Assembly: GCA_900315795.1 (NCBI GenBank)
Contig: ONAM01000002.1
Location: 1 to 64,000 of the forward strand
Direction: 5' to 3'
Origin: Candidatus Avelusimicrobium caledoniensis
Lineage (GTDB): Bacteria > Elusimicrobiota > Elusimicrobia > Elusimicrobiales > Elusimicrobiaceae
Length of the DNA stretch: 64,000 bases
The first letter of the stretch is position 1. Each line of letters opens with the position of its first letter. Positions 23,305-32,660 of the stretch are shown here, in pieces. The translations under genes and the position numbers were made by a program. The notes below the pieces were generated by a model. The model did not search any database. It saw only the letters and a program-made list of their open reading frames with translations, and was not told where the DNA came from.

Positions 23305-24144
23305 ATGCCTATTAAATCATTTAGACCTTACACTCCTTCCCGCCGCACGATCACGGTGTCGGACTATTCCGATATTACCAAGACCACGCCCGAGAAGCGT
23401 TTGACAAAAGGTCTTCGCAAAACCGGTGGAAGAAACAATACCGGTATGATCATGGTTCGCCACATCGGTGGTGGCCACAGACGTGCTTACAGACAAATTG
23501 ATTTCAAGCGCGAAAAATACGGCGTGCCGGCCAAAGTCGTATCTATTGAATACGATCCGAACCGCAGTGCGCGTATTTGCTTGTTAAACTATGCCGACGG
23601 CGACAAGAGATATATTTTGCATCCGCTCGGTGTACAGGTGGGCGATGTATTGATGTCCGGCCCGGCCGCAGATATTAAAGTGGGTAACTGCCTTGCACTT
23701 AAAAATATTCCTGAAGGTACTTTTATCCACGCGATTGAACTTAAAGTCGGCAAAGGTGCGCAACTTGCGCGCAGTGCCGGCAGCCAAGCGCAACTTATGG
23801 CCAAAGAATCGGACTACGCCCATATCAAAATGCCGTCCGGCGAAATCCGCTTAGTGCCCAGCGATTGCTGTGCGACTATCGGTCAAGTAGGTAACATTGA
23901 CCACGGTAACATCGTCATCGGCAACGCGGGTCGCAACCGTCATCGCGGCGAACGTCCTACCGTACGCGGTAGCGCGATGAACGCGGTAGATCACCCGATG
24001 GGTGGTGGCCGCGGTCACGGTAAAGGCGGAAACATTCCGCGCTCTCCGTGGAATCAACAAACCCGCGGTTTGAAGACACGCTCCACCAAGAAAGCTTTTG
24101 GCTGGATGATTGTCAGCGACAGAAGAAAAAACAAGGTTAAATAA
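23305..24144 (+). CDS. rplB: Ribosomal protein uL2
   Basis: This 279-residue protein is one of the most conserved in the large subunit. Landmarks are [19 protein letters not shown] (residues 42-60) and the C-terminal [19 protein letters not shown], containing the His implicated in peptidyl-transferase assembly. AAGGAG is upstream. Two bases separate it from rpsS. Confidence 0.97.
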   Translation: MPIKSFRPYTPSRRTITVSDYSDITKTTPEKRLTKGLRKTGGRNNTGMIMVRHIGGGHRRAYRQIDFKREKYGVPAKVVSIEYDPNRSARICLLNYADGDKRYILHPLGVQVGDVLMSGPAADIKVGNCLALKNIPEGTFIHAIELKVGKGAQLARSAGSQAQLMAKESDYAHIKMPSGEIRLVPSDCCATIGQVGNIDHGNIVIGNAGRNRHRGERPTVRGSAMNAVDHPMGGGRGHGKGGNIPRSPWNQQTRGLKTRSTKKAFGWMIVSDRRKNKVK

Positions 24145-24146
24145 TT

Positions 24147-24431
24147 ATGGGAAGATCAACTAAAAAAGGTCCGTTTGTGGATTTAAACCTGTTGGAAAAA
24201 GTTCAAGCAATGAACGCTTCCAATGAAAAGAAACCTATCAAGACGTGGGCAAGAGCCTGCACGATTGTACCGGAATTTGTAGGTCATACATTTTTGGTAC
24301 ATAATGGCCGCAAGTTTCTTCCCATTTACGTTTCCGAACGTATGGTAGGATACAAACTCGGTGAATTTTCGTTCACGCGTTTGTTCAAAGGTCACGGTGG
24401 TATGACGAAAGATTCCACCGCCTTAAAATAA
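24147..24431 (+). CDS. rpsS: Ribosomal protein uS19
   Basis: This 94-residue 30S head protein has [12 protein letters not shown] at the start and the core [44 protein letters not shown]. It pairs with S13 in the subunit head. Only two bases separate it from rplB, so re-initiation is likely. Confidence 0.97.
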   Translation: MGRSTKKGPFVDLNLLEKVQAMNASNEKKPIKTWARACTIVPEFVGHTFLVHNGRKFLPIYVSERMVGYKLGEFSFTRLFKGHGGMTKDSTALK

Positions 24432-24447
24432 GAGTTGAGGATTTGAT

Positions 24448-24807
24448 ATGGAAGCTTGTGCAAAAGCAAAATTTCAACGCTTTGGTAGCCGCAAGGTGAA
24501 CTTAGTGCTTGACCAAATCCGCGGTAAAAACGTAAAGGCGGCGGAAGATGTACTTCCTTTCGTGGCCAAACGCACCGCTGATTTAGTGGCCAAGACGCTT
24601 CACAGCGCAGCTGCTAACTTAGAAGTTAAAGCCGGCAAAAAGCTGGACTTTAGCAAAGTCTTCATCAAAGAAGCCTTTGCCAACTTAGGCCCCAGCGGCC
24701 ACTTGAAAAGAGTGCAGCCCGGCCCGCAAGGCCGCGCCATGCCTTATAAAAAGAGCATGTGCCACTTGACGGTTATTGTAACCGACGAAAAAAAGGGAGG
24801 TCGCTAA
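24448..24807 (+). CDS. rplV: Ribosomal protein uL22
   Basis: This 119-residue protein has the core [18 protein letters not shown] and the beta-hairpin tip [19 protein letters not shown] that forms part of the exit-tunnel constriction. Changes in that hairpin are known to affect macrolide response; none can be judged here. TTGAGG precedes ATG. Confidence 0.96.
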   Translation: MEACAKAKFQRFGSRKVNLVLDQIRGKNVKAAEDVLPFVAKRTADLVAKTLHSAAANLEVKAGKKLDFSKVFIKEAFANLGPSGHLKRVQPGPQGRAMPYKKSMCHLTVIVTDEKKGGR

Positions 24808-24810
24808 TTT

Positions 24811-25542
24811 ATGGGACATAAGATTCACCCCCGGTCAATCCGCTTAGGTTATATTCAAGATTGGCGTTCCAGATGGTTCGCCCCCAAGAATATGCCGGCC
24901 TTGATCAAAGAAGATTTTGAAATCCGCAAAATCATTGACAACAAATTCACCATGGCCGCTATCAGCTACGTGGGCATTGAAAGAGCCGGCGCGTTCTTGC
25001 GCGTAAACATCCACACGGCCCGCCCCGGCGTGGTAATCGGTAAAAAAGGTGCAGATATTGAAGCGTTACGCAAAGAATTAGAGGCCTATACCGGCAGCAA
25101 AACTTTCGTAAACGTCGTAGAAATCAAAAACCCGGAAACCGATGCCCAACTGGTCGCCCAAAATATCGCTATGCAACTTGAAAAACGTGCCCACTACGGT
25201 GCCGCTATTAAGAAAGCGATTGAAAAAGCGTTGTCCGGCAAAGCGCTCGGTATCAAAATTATGGTATCGGGTCGTTTAGGCGGTGCGGAAATTGCCCGCA
25301 CGGAGTGGAAACGCGAAGGCCGCGTGCCGCTCCATACGTTGTGCGCCGATATTGATTACGGCTTTACCGAGGCCAACACGGTCAGCGGTAAAATCGGTAT
25401 CAAAGTCTGGATTTTCAAGAGAACTCACTTCGCCAAATCTCCCAAAGAGATTATGAACGAACTCAAGAAACACCGCGACATGGAAACCGCCGCCACGGAA
25501 GGCATCGTTGAAGAAACGATCCCGGCAGTGGAAGCGAAATAA
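24811..25542 (+). CDS. rpsC: Ribosomal protein uS3
   Basis: This 243-residue protein has a KH domain with rPGvviGkkGadIe at about residues 67-79 and the C-terminal S3 signature gikvmvsGRLgGaEIaRtEw. It lines the mRNA entry channel with helicase-like activity. The last 20 residues are an acidic Ala/Glu tail beyond the usual end. Confidence 0.97.
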   Translation: MGHKIHPRSIRLGYIQDWRSRWFAPKNMPALIKEDFEIRKIIDNKFTMAAISYVGIERAGAFLRVNIHTARPGVVIGKKGADIEALRKELEAYTGSKTFVNVVEIKNPETDAQLVAQNIAMQLEKRAHYGAAIKKAIEKALSGKALGIKIMVSGRLGGAEIARTEWKREGRVPLHTLCADIDYGFTEANTVSGKIGIKVWIFKRTHFAKSPKEIMNELKKHRDMETAATEGIVEETIPAVEAK

Positions 25543-25556
25543 GAGGAATCTGACTT

Positions 25557-25967
25557 ATGTTGATGCCTAAAAGAGTTAAATACCGCAAACCCTTCAGCGC
25601 GCCGCGTATTAAAGGCAATGCCAAACGCGGAACGGAAGTGGTCTTCGGCGAATATGGCTTAAAAGCCTTAGAACCCAAATGGATTACCGCCCGCCAAATT
25701 GAAGCGGCCCGTGTAACCCTGTCCCGCTTTATCAAAAAGAAAGGTAAATTGTGGATTCGCATTTTCCCGGATAAAGCCATCACCAAACACCCGGCCGAAA
25801 CCCGTATGGGTAAAGGTAAAGGTGCCCCGGAATACTGGGCTGCCGTAGTCAAACCGGGCCGGATCTTGTTTGAATTGGAAGGGGCTTCTGAAGAAGATAC
25901 AAAGCGTGCCATGCGCTTGGCTTCTGACAAACTGCCCATCAAAACAAAACTGGTAACGAGAAGGTAG
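25557..25967 (+). CDS. rplP: Ribosomal protein uL16
   Basis: This 136-residue protein starts [11 protein letters not shown], the usual start of the family, so ATG 25557 is preferred over the ATG two codons later. The loop [21 protein letters not shown] near the A site is intact. Its Arg near the loop is a known ribosomal hydroxylation target in some bacteria. Confidence 0.97.
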   Translation: MLMPKRVKYRKPFSAPRIKGNAKRGTEVVFGEYGLKALEPKWITARQIEAARVTLSRFIKKKGKLWIRIFPDKAITKHPAETRMGKGKGAPEYWAAVVKPGRILFELEGASEEDTKRAMRLASDKLPIKTKLVTRR

Positions 25968-25971
25968 TTTT

Positions 25972-26175
25972 ATGAAGACGAACGAGAAAGAAGCTTTGAA
26001 AAATAAAACCGTGGCCGAACTGAGCCAGGCGCTTAGCAAAGCCCAAGAAAAGAAATTCAACCTTCTTTTCAAACACAGCACGACACCCATTGCTAACCCG
26101 ATGGAGATCCGCGCTGTAAGACGCGAAATTGCTCTGTTGCAAACGCTGATTAACCAAAAGAAAGAGCAAAAATAG
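25972..26175 (+). CDS. rpmC: Ribosomal protein uL29
   Basis: This 67-residue two-helix protein at the tunnel exit has the family pattern lknktvaELsqaL...ekkFnLlFkhst...npmeiravRReIAllqTlinqk. It is four bases downstream of rplP and precedes rpsQ by ten. Confidence 0.95.
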   Translation: MKTNEKEALKNKTVAELSQALSKAQEKKFNLLFKHSTTPIANPMEIRAVRREIALLQTLINQKKEQK

Positions 26176-26185
26176 AGGCTAAACC

Positions 26186-26452
26186 ATGGAAAAAGAAATT
26201 CGTGGCAAAAGAAAAGTGCTGACCGGCGTTGTCGTGTCCGACAAGATGGACAAAACCCGCACCGTATCCGTTGAACGGTTGGTGCATGACGACCGCTACG
26301 GCAAAACGCTCAAAAGAGCAGCCAAATTCCACGCGCACGACGAAGCGAACGAAAGCAAAATCGGCGACAAAGTGGAAATTATGAGCACCCGTCCCGTTTC
26401 TAAAACGACGAAATGGCGTGTTTCCAAGATTGTGGAAAAAGCCAGAGCTTAG
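26186..26452 (+). CDS. rpsQ: Ribosomal protein uS17
   Basis: This 88-residue OB-fold protein binds the 16S 5' domain. It has grVlTGvVVSdKMdKTrtVsVerl and the later sKiGDkVeImstRPvSKtKrW-like ending. ATG 26186 follows GAGGC. Confidence 0.95.
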   Translation: MEKEIRGKRKVLTGVVVSDKMDKTRTVSVERLVHDDRYGKTLKRAAKFHAHDEANESKIGDKVEIMSTRPVSKTTKWRVSKIVEKARA

Positions 26453-26479
26453 TTTGTAAAAACTGGAGTTAGATAAAGT

Positions 26480-26848
26480 ATGATTCAATTAAGAAGCATA
26501 GTCAATGTGGCCGACAATTCCGGCGCGCGTAAAGTGCAATGCTTTAAAGTGCGCGGCGGCCACCACCGGGATATCGCAACTTTGGGAGACGTTATTATGT
26601 GCTCCGTCAGAGATGCGATCCCTACCTCTGCCATTAAAAAAGGCGACGTGGTCCGCGCAGTTGTAGTACGCGTAGCCCGTGAAAAGAGAAGAAAAGACGG
26701 TTCGTACATTCGTTTTGATGACAACGCCGTTTGCATCATCAACGATAATGGCGAACCCAAAGGCACCCGTGTATTCGGTCCGATTGCCAGAGAGTTGCGC
26801 GAAAAGAATTTCTTAAAAATCATTTCGCTCGCTCCTGAGGTGGTATAG
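26480..26848 (+). CDS. rplN: Ribosomal protein uL14
   Basis: This 122-residue intersubunit bridge protein begins [19 protein letters not shown] and ends with the conserved fgPiaREkn-type segment ([26 protein letters not shown]). It is the usual silencing-factor binding site on the 50S. Its stop is two bases from rplX. Confidence 0.97.
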   Translation: MIQLRSIVNVADNSGARKVQCFKVRGGHHRDIATLGDVIMCSVRDAIPTSAIKKGDVVRAVVVRVAREKRRKDGSYIRFDDNAVCIINDNGEPKGTRVFGPIARELREKNFLKIISLAPEVV

Positions 26849-26849
26849 T

Positions 26850-27158
26850 ATGATTATTAAGAAAAAAGATACCGTTTTAGTCTTGGCTGGTAAAGACAAA
26901 GGCAAGAAGGGCGAAGTGAAATCTGTAAACCCGAGCAAAAACACCGTTGTTGTAACGGGTATTAACATGATTTCCAAACACGTGAAACCTTCCCAAAATA
27001 AGCAGGGCGGCATTATTAAGATGGAAGCCGCGTTGGACGCGTCCAACGTAGCGGTCGTCTGTGCCAAATGCAAAAAAGCAATGACGCCCAAAGTGCAAAT
27101 CGCTGCCGACGGCACCAAAACGCGCGTCTGCCGCAAATGCAACGAGCCGATCATTTAA
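26850..27158 (+). CDS. rplX: Ribosomal protein uL24
   Basis: This 102-residue 50S assembly initiator has a KOW motif in kkkDtVlVlaGKDKGKkGeVksv. The C-terminal half has CakCkkam...CRkCne, a four-Cys arrangement that may bind zinc and is found in some bacterial L24 forms. Confidence 0.95.
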   Translation: MIIKKKDTVLVLAGKDKGKKGEVKSVNPSKNTVVVTGINMISKHVKPSQNKQGGIIKMEAALDASNVAVVCAKCKKAMTPKVQIAADGTKTRVCRKCNEPII

Positions 27159-27172
27159 GCTAGGTAAGTAAC

Positions 27173-27766
27173 ATGACGAAAAAAGAAACCAAAAACGTAA
27201 CGAAGGCGCCCGAGGGCTATACGCCCCGGTTGCAAGCCCTCTACAAAGAAAAAGTGCTTCCGGCTTTGCTTAAAGACATGAACGTCAAAAGCCCGATGGC
27301 TGTACCGAGAATGACCAAAATCGTCATCAACATCGGTGTAAAAGATGCCCGCGAAGACATCAAAGCGTTGGAAACGGCTAAAGATGATTTAACCGCCATC
27401 GCCGGTCAAGCTGCGCAAGTGCGCCGCGCCAAAAAATCTATCTCTAACTTCAAACTTAGAGAAGGGATGCCTATTGGCGTGCGTGTAACTTTACGCGGTG
27501 CTAAGATGTATGAGTTCATGGAACGCTTCATCTGCATTGCTTGCCCGCGCATCCGCGACTTTCAGGGCTTCAATGCCAGCTTTGATGGCAAAGGCAATTT
27601 GAACTTGGGTATTAAAGAACATTATATTTTCCCGGAAATTGACGTGGAAAAATCGCCCAAAGCTCACGGTATGAACATTACGTTCGTTACCACTGCCCAA
27701 AACGACCAAACCGGACGCATGCTCATGGATTACATGGGTTTACCGTTCCGCAAGGCGACCAAATAA
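27173..27766 (+). CDS. rplE: Ribosomal protein uL5
   Basis: This 197-residue 5S-binding protein has the family core [19 protein letters not shown] and [27 protein letters not shown]. It carries about 13 extra N-terminal residues rich in Lys and Thr. It precedes the zinc-type rpsN. Confidence 0.97.
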   Translation: MTKKETKNVTKAPEGYTPRLQALYKEKVLPALLKDMNVKSPMAVPRMTKIVINIGVKDAREDIKALETAKDDLTAIAGQAAQVRRAKKSISNFKLREGMPIGVRVTLRGAKMYEFMERFICIACPRIRDFQGFNASFDGKGNLNLGIKEHYIFPEIDVEKSPKAHGMNITFVTTAQNDQTGRMLMDYMGLPFRKATK

Positions 27767-27783
27767 GAGGAGCAAAAAACTTT

Positions 27784-27969
27784 ATGGCTACTAAAGCATG
27801 GGTTGCAAAAATGGCGAAAGACCAAAAGTTCGCTGTGCGCTATCACAACCGCTGCCAAATCTGCGGACGTGCGCGCGGATACTACCGCGACTTCGGCCTT
27901 TGCCGTATCTGCCTGCGAAAGATGGCACACCAGGGTTTAATCCCGGGTCTTAGAAAATCAAGCTGGTAA
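27784..27969 (+). CDS. rpsN: Ribosomal protein uS14, zinc-binding type
   Basis: This 61-residue short form has the four-Cys zinc ribbon [20 protein letters not shown], which distinguishes it from the longer zinc-free S14. The C-terminus [11 protein letters not shown] is typical. The 72-bp gap to rpsH is the longest within this part of the operon. Confidence 0.97.
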   Translation: MATKAWVAKMAKDQKFAVRYHNRCQICGRARGYYRDFGLCRICLRKMAHQGLIPGLRKSSW

Positions 27970-28041
27970 TTTACAGGAGGAAGTTTCGCTTTCGGGCCAA
28001 CTCTTGAAAAAGAAAGTGGCTTGGGACGAAAACTTAAGTAT

Positions 28042-28434
28042 ATGGATCCAATTGCAGATTTCTTAACCAGAATAAGAAATGCCAATATGAAGAAAAAAGA
28101 AAAAGTGGACATCCCTTTTTCTAAAATCAAAACCGAAATTGCGCGCGTACTCAAAGAAGAAGGATACATCGCCAATTTCAAAGCCGTTCATAATGAAACC
28201 AAAGGCGGCGTGGTACGGGTATTTTTGAAATATACGCCCGAAAACGAATGTGTAATCCAAGGTTTGAAACGTCTGTCCAAACCGGGTTCGCGCGTGTACA
28301 GTGCGTATAACAACATCCCCAAAGTCCGCGGTGCTTTCGGTGTGACGATTTTGTCCACCTCTAAAGGTATTATGACCGATGCACAAGCCAAGGCCGAAAA
28401 AATCGGCGGCGAATTATTGTGCCAAGTTTGGTAA
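28042..28434 (+). CDS. rpsH: Ribosomal protein uS8
   Basis: This 130-residue protein starts MDPIADFLTRIRNAN, which matches the usual S8 start; an upstream TTG at 28021 is unlikely to be used. The C-terminal RNA-binding region stSkGimtDaqAkaekiGGellcqvW is complete. In well-studied bacteria S8 represses the spc genes by binding their mRNA; the 72-bp gap before it (27970-28041) could contain such a site, but I did not identify the consensus. Confidence 0.96.
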   Translation: MDPIADFLTRIRNANMKKKEKVDIPFSKIKTEIARVLKEEGYIANFKAVHNETKGGVVRVFLKYTPENECVIQGLKRLSKPGSRVYSAYNNIPKVRGAFGVTILSTSKGIMTDAQAKAEKIGGELLCQVW

Positions 28435-28443
28435 GGGGGGAAT

Positions 28444-28995
28444 ATGAGCAGAATCGGTAAAAAAGTAATCAATGTTCCCGCTAAAACCAAAGTGGAAATT
28501 AAAGAAAACATCATCACCGCTACCGGTGCGTTAGGCAGCTTGTCTTACACGGTTCCGGCCGGAATCACCCCGGAACTTAAAGACGGCAACTTGTCGTTCT
28601 CTATCCCGGAAAACCGGGTCAAAGAACTCAATGCCTTGCACGGCACGACCCGCGCCAATGTGGCAAACATCATTGAAGGCGTAACCAACGGTTTTTCCAA
28701 GGTATTGGAAATTAACGGTTTAGGTTACCGCGCGAGCGTAGCGGGCAAAAAACTCAATTTGGAACTTGGGTTTTCCCACCCGGTCAATTTGGATATCCCC
28801 GAAGGTTTAACCGTCGTGGTGGATCCGAAATCCGGTGCGGTAACGGTTAAAGGAAGCGACAAGTTTAAAGTCGGTGACTTTGCCGCCAAAATCAGAAGAA
28901 TCAGACCTCCGGAGCCCTACAAAGGCAGCGGTATTAAATACCAAGGCGAACACATCGTCCGCAAAGCCGGTAAAACTGCGGCGGGAGGTAAATAA
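28444..28995 (+). CDS. rplF: Ribosomal protein uL6
   Basis: This 183-residue protein has two L6 repeats, the start [17 protein letters not shown], and the C-terminal signature [20 protein letters not shown]. It lies near the factor-binding site of the 50S. GGGGGG precedes the ATG. Confidence 0.97.
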   Translation: MSRIGKKVINVPAKTKVEIKENIITATGALGSLSYTVPAGITPELKDGNLSFSIPENRVKELNALHGTTRANVANIIEGVTNGFSKVLEINGLGYRASVAGKKLNLELGFSHPVNLDIPEGLTVVVDPKSGAVTVKGSDKFKVGDFAAKIRRIRPPEPYKGSGIKYQGEHIVRKAGKTAAGGK

Positions 28996-28997
28996 TT

Positions 28998-29363
28998 ATG
29001 GCCACTAAACAAGCAAGATATCAATTCCGCAAAGATCGCAGCCGCGCCCACCTGCTCAAAAACGGTGCGCACCGCCCGCGTCTTTCGGTATATAGAAGCT
29101 TAAAATATATGTACGCCCAAATTATTGACGACAATACCCATAGCACCTTAGTATCTGCTACGACGTTGTCTAAAGAATTTGAAGGCAAATTTGAAGCGTC
29201 CGGCAAAAGCATTGAAGCGGCTAAAGCCCTCGGTGCTGCGATTGCTAAAAAGGCCTTGGACAAAGGCATTAGCGAAGTGATGTTTGACCGCGGCGGACGC
29301 GTCTATCACGGCAGAATCAAAGCGTTAGCTGACGCTGCCAGAGAAGCAGGATTGAAATTCTAA
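28998..29363 (+). CDS. rplR: Ribosomal protein uL18
   Basis: This 121-residue 5S-binding protein has the core [18 protein letters not shown] and the ending [22 protein letters not shown]. It follows rplF after two bases. Confidence 0.97.
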   Translation: MATKQARYQFRKDRSRAHLLKNGAHRPRLSVYRSLKYMYAQIIDDNTHSTLVSATTLSKEFEGKFEASGKSIEAAKALGAAIAKKALDKGISEVMFDRGGRVYHGRIKALADAAREAGLKF

Positions 29364-29379
29364 GTAACAGGTGAATTTA

Positions 29380-29982
29380 ATGTCCAATGAAACGCTCGCG
29401 AAAAGCGAAAACAAAAAAGAAGCGAAAGGCAAAAGAGCCGAGTTTCAAAAAGCAAGACCGGCGGTAGAAGGTAAAACCACGGTTATCCACGTTGCCCGTA
29501 CGGCCAAGGTAGTCAAAGGCGGTAAACGCTTTGGCTTCCGCGCGCTCGTCGTTGTCGGAAACGGCATGGGCAAAGTGGGCGTTGCTATTGGCAAGGCAAA
29601 TCAGGTTCAGTTGGCTATTTCCAAAGCTGAATCCCATGCGCGCAAGCACATGATTACGTTCCCGATTGTCGGCGAAACGATTCCGCACGAAACGATTGGC
29701 AAATTTGGTGCCGCGTCTGTGTGGATGAAACCCGCCGCCCCCGGTACCGGGGTTATCGCGGGAAGCGGTGTGCGGCTCTTATTTGAAGCTGCCGGCATCA
29801 AAGACGTGCTTGCTAAAAGTTTAGGCAGCACCAACCCGTGCAACCTCGTTTATGCTACGTTAGAAGCTTTCAAACAACTTAAAAGCAAAGAAGCCGTTAA
29901 CGTGCTACGCGGTAAAGCCGCCCCGGCAGAAGAAGCCCCCAAAGCGGAAGAAGTAAAAGCTGAGCCCGCTAAGGCCGAATAG
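29380..29982 (+). CDS. rpsE: Ribosomal protein uS5
   Basis: This protein of about 200 residues is read from ATG 29380; a GTG three codons earlier is possible. The double-stranded-RNA-binding segment [36 protein letters not shown] is clear. About 25 Ala/Pro/Glu/Lys residues form an added C-terminal tail. It is followed directly by rplO, so rpmD (L30) is absent. Confidence 0.97.
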   Translation: MSNETLAKSENKKEAKGKRAEFQKARPAVEGKTTVIHVARTAKVVKGGKRFGFRALVVVGNGMGKVGVAIGKANQVQLAISKAESHARKHMITFPIVGETIPHETIGKFGAASVWMKPAAPGTGVIAGSGVRLLFEAAGIKDVLAKSLGSTNPCNLVYATLEAFKQLKSKEAVNVLRGKAAPAEEAPKAEEVKAEPAKAE

Positions 29983-29999
29983 TTTGGAGGAGAATGAAT

Positions 30000-30461
30000 A
30001 TGGTAAATTTAAATACACTTTTCCCTAAACATGGGTCCAGAAAAGAAAGAAGACGCTTAGGTATCGGGCCGGGTTCCGGCTTGGGCAATTACTGCACCAA
30101 AGGGATGAAAGGTCAAACCTCCCGCTCCGGTAACACCCGCAAAGAAAGCAAAGAAGGCGGTCAAATGCCGCTTATTCGCCACACGCCTAAAAGCGGTTTT
30201 TCCAATAAAGATTTTGCCAAACGCTACGACTATGTAAACGTTGGCTCGTTGGAAAAAGTTTTTGCGGCGGGTACGGAAGTTACCCCCGAGGCCTTGAAAA
30301 AAGCCGGTATCATCCATGATGTTACCCGCGTGAAAGTGCTTGCTAACGGCACGCTCACCAAGGCCTTGAAAGTGTCTGCGCATGGTTTTTCCGCTACCGC
30401 GAAAGCGGCTATTGAAAAAGCCGGCGGCACCGTAACTGTACTTGAACAGAAGACCAAATAA
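30000..30461 (+). CDS. rplO: Ribosomal protein uL15
   Basis: This 153-residue protein is read from ATG 30000, nine bases after GGAGG; the ATG six bases earlier is too close to that site. The N-terminal region srKerrRlGiGpGSGlGnycTKGmKGQtSRsGn is characteristic. Its stop codon shares a base with the secY start. Confidence 0.97.
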   Translation: MVNLNTLFPKHGSRKERRRLGIGPGSGLGNYCTKGMKGQTSRSGNTRKESKEGGQMPLIRHTPKSGFSNKDFAKRYDYVNVGSLEKVFAAGTEVTPEALKKAGIIHDVTRVKVLANGTLTKALKVSAHGFSATAKAAIEKAGGTVTVLEQKTK

Positions 30462-31798
30462 TGGCAAATAATACAGTTGCAAATATTTTAAATGCGCCCG
30501 AGCTCAGAAAGCGTCTGCTTTTTGTGCTCGGCGCGTTGGCTGTTTTCCGGGTTGCTGCGGCAATCCCTATACCCGGTATCAATACGGAAGTATTACGCCA
30601 GTTGTTCAATGCCCACCAAAACGGTATTTTAGGTTTTATGAATATCTTTTCGGGCGGAGCGTTAGGGCGTTTTTCCATTTTGGCCTTGGGTATCATGCCG
30701 TATATTAACGCCTCCATCATCATGGGCTTAGTGCGCGGGGCACATATTTTCCCGGCGCTGGACCGTATGCATAAAGAAGGGGAATCCGGCAGAAGAAAAG
30801 AAAACCAGATTACCCGTATTTTTGCACTGTTCTTAGCTGTTTTACAAGGTTCTATGATGACGTTTGCCATTACCCGCGTAACGGGGGCCGGCAACGTATC
30901 GGCGGTGGTAAACCCGTCTGTTATGTTTTTTATAACGACGGTACTTACCTTAGCCGCAGGCACGATGTTTGTGATGTGGCTGGGTGAACAAATCACCGAA
31001 AAAGGCGTCGGAAACGGTATTTCGCTTATTATTTTCGCGGGTATCGTGGACCGCTTGCCCAGTGCATGCTGGGAGCTCTACCAACGTGTAGAAACCGGCG
31101 AAATGGACTTTGTAGTATTTTTGATTATTGCCTTAGCGGTAGCGGGCATTACGGCTTTGGTGGTGTGGTTGGAAACGGCCCAACGCCAAATTCCGGTGCA
31201 ATACGCTAAACGCCAAATGGGCAATAAAACGTATGGCGGTCAAACGAGCTATTTGCCGCTCAAAATTGACCAAAGCGGTGTGATTGCGGTGATCTTTGCG
31301 TCGTCCGTAATTTCGCTCCCGCTTACGATTGCTACGTTTAACCAAGAAGCCGAATGGGCGCAAAAACTGATCAACATGATGAGCCACAGCAGTGTGTGGT
31401 ACATGCTGTTATTTTCTGCGCTGATCATCTTCTTCTGTTATTTCTATAACTCCATGACGATTAACCCGTCCGATTTAGCGGATAACATGAAGAAATGGGG
31501 CGGCTTTATTCCCGGAATCCGTCCCGGAGAGCCGACCAAAAATTACATTGAATGGGTCATGAACCGCTTGACGTTCTGCGGTGCCATCTTTGTATGTTTG
31601 ATCGCTGTTCTGCCGGACTTTTTCCGCTCGTACTTTAACGTGGACTTTTACTTCGGCGGTACCGCGCTACTCATCGTAGTAGGTGTTGCCTTAGATACCG
31701 TCAGCCAAGTGCAAGCGCACTTGTTGGCGCGTAACTATGAACCGCTACTGAAAGGGTCCAAACGGATTAAAGGGCGCTGGTTCAACGTCGGCCAGTAA
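30461..31798 (+). CDS. secY: Protein translocase channel SecY
   Basis: This 445-residue integral membrane protein has about ten transmembrane helices. Landmarks are the N-terminal aipiPGintev, the TM2 region lgImPYInASIImgl and npsdlAdnmKkwGgFIPGIRPGepT in the second half. With SecE and SecA it forms the export route used by the secreted proteins in this window. It starts on the last base of the rplO stop codon. Confidence 0.97.
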   Translation: MANNTVANILNAPELRKRLLFVLGALAVFRVAAAIPIPGINTEVLRQLFNAHQNGILGFMNIFSGGALGRFSILALGIMPYINASIIMGLVRGAHIFPALDRMHKEGESGRRKENQITRIFALFLAVLQGSMMTFAITRVTGAGNVSAVVNPSVMFFITTVLTLAAGTMFVMWLGEQITEKGVGNGISLIIFAGIVDRLPSACWELYQRVETGEMDFVVFLIIALAVAGITALVVWLETAQRQIPVQYAKRQMGNKTYGGQTSYLPLKIDQSGVIAVIFASSVISLPLTIATFNQEAEWAQKLINMMSHSSVWYMLLFSALIIFFCYFYNSMTINPSDLADNMKKWGGFIPGIRPGEPTKNYIEWVMNRLTFCGAIFVCLIAVLPDFFRSYFNVDFYFGGTALLIVVGVALDTVSQVQAHLLARNYEPLLKGSKRIKGRWFNVGQ

Positions 31799-31807
31799 TT
31801 TTTATGT

Positions 31808-31895
31808 GATTTTGGGGAATTTCGGTGTTGCTACGGAACTCGCGTATTTCTTTTATACGCTTCGTTCCTAAGCGCCTAGAAATTCCCACAAAATC
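31808..31895. repeat. Nested palindrome between secY and adk (first)
   Basis: gattttggggaatttc (31808-31823) pairs with gaaattcccacaaaatc (31879-31895) apart from a one-base bulge and a mismatch. Inner pairs are ggaac/gttcc and the tip gcgtat/atacgc (31842-31847, 31855-31860). No reading frame is seen. It interrupts the spc-alpha gene series, so it must be transcribed through or adk has its own promoter. Confidence 0.75.
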
Positions 31896-31913
31896 TCAAA
31901 AAATACGGAGTTG

Positions 31914-31984
31914 ATAGTTTGGAATTTTTGAAAGTTGCTTCGCCGCTAGACGCCTAGCAATCTCCTCAAAAACCCACAAACTAT
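31914..31984. repeat. Nested palindrome between secY and adk (second)
   Basis: The outer arms atagtttg (31914-31921) and caaactat (31977-31984) are perfect. Inside them tttttga pairs with tcaaaaa, ttgc with gcaa, and ctag with ctag. The segment cgcctag resembles the gcgcctag of its neighbour, but the arms are unrelated. Confidence 0.75.
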
Positions 31985-32026
31985 TCCGGTTTGGCAGGAA
32001 AAATTTTGGCAGTAAAAGAGTATTTT

Positions 32027-32659
32027 ATGAACATCATTTTAATGGGTTGTCCGGGCGCCGGTAAAGGTACCCAATCGGCTAAGTTGTTACAAGCGTATCC
32101 GCTACACCATATTTCCACGGGCGATGTACTCCGTGCGGAAATGGCATCGGACTCGGAGTTGGGCAAGCAGTTGGGCGAAATTGTCAATAAAGGCAATTTA
32201 GTGCCGGATGAACTGATGGTGCAGATGTTGGAAAAAATCGTCAAAGCTACGGACAAAGGTATTATTTTTGACGGTTTCCCCCGCACGGTAGCGCAAGCCG
32301 AAGCATTAGACGCTATGATGCAACGCTTGCAACGCGCCATTACCCATGTGATTATGATTGACTTACCCGCTGAAGAAGTAGTCAAACGCATTTGTTCGCG
32401 CAAACAGTGCAAAAAATGCAAGGCAATTTTAGGCGTAGATTTAAATAATCCGCCGGCTGTTTGTCCGTCGTGCGGCGGCGAATTATATACCCGCCCGGAC
32501 GATACGCCCGAGCGCGCTACACACCGCTTGGAAGTATACCGCCAAAGCACCTTGCCGGTAAAAAATCATTACCAAAACAGCGGTAAGTATGTAGAAATTA
32601 ACGGCAACCAAACGCCGGAGAAAGTTTTTGAGGATATTAAAAAAATCCTTGAGAAATAA
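32027..32659 (+). CDS. adk: Adenylate kinase, zinc-LID type
   Basis: This 210-residue enzyme makes 2 ADP from ATP and AMP. The P-loop GCPGAGKG is at residues 7-14, with the NMP-binding histGdvLR and fDGFPRT following. The LID has CxxC...CxxC (CKKC...CPSC), a zinc-stabilised form. ATG 32027 is preferred over an upstream in-frame TTG because MNIILMGCPG matches family starts. It is followed by map after one base. Confidence 0.97.
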   Translation: MNIILMGCPGAGKGTQSAKLLQAYPLHHISTGDVLRAEMASDSELGKQLGEIVNKGNLVPDELMVQMLEKIVKATDKGIIFDGFPRTVAQAEALDAMMQRLQRAITHVIMIDLPAEEVVKRICSRKQCKKCKAILGVDLNNPPAVCPSCGGELYTRPDDTPERATHRLEVYRQSTLPVKNHYQNSGKYVEINGNQTPEKVFEDIKKILEK

Positions 32660-32660
32660 A

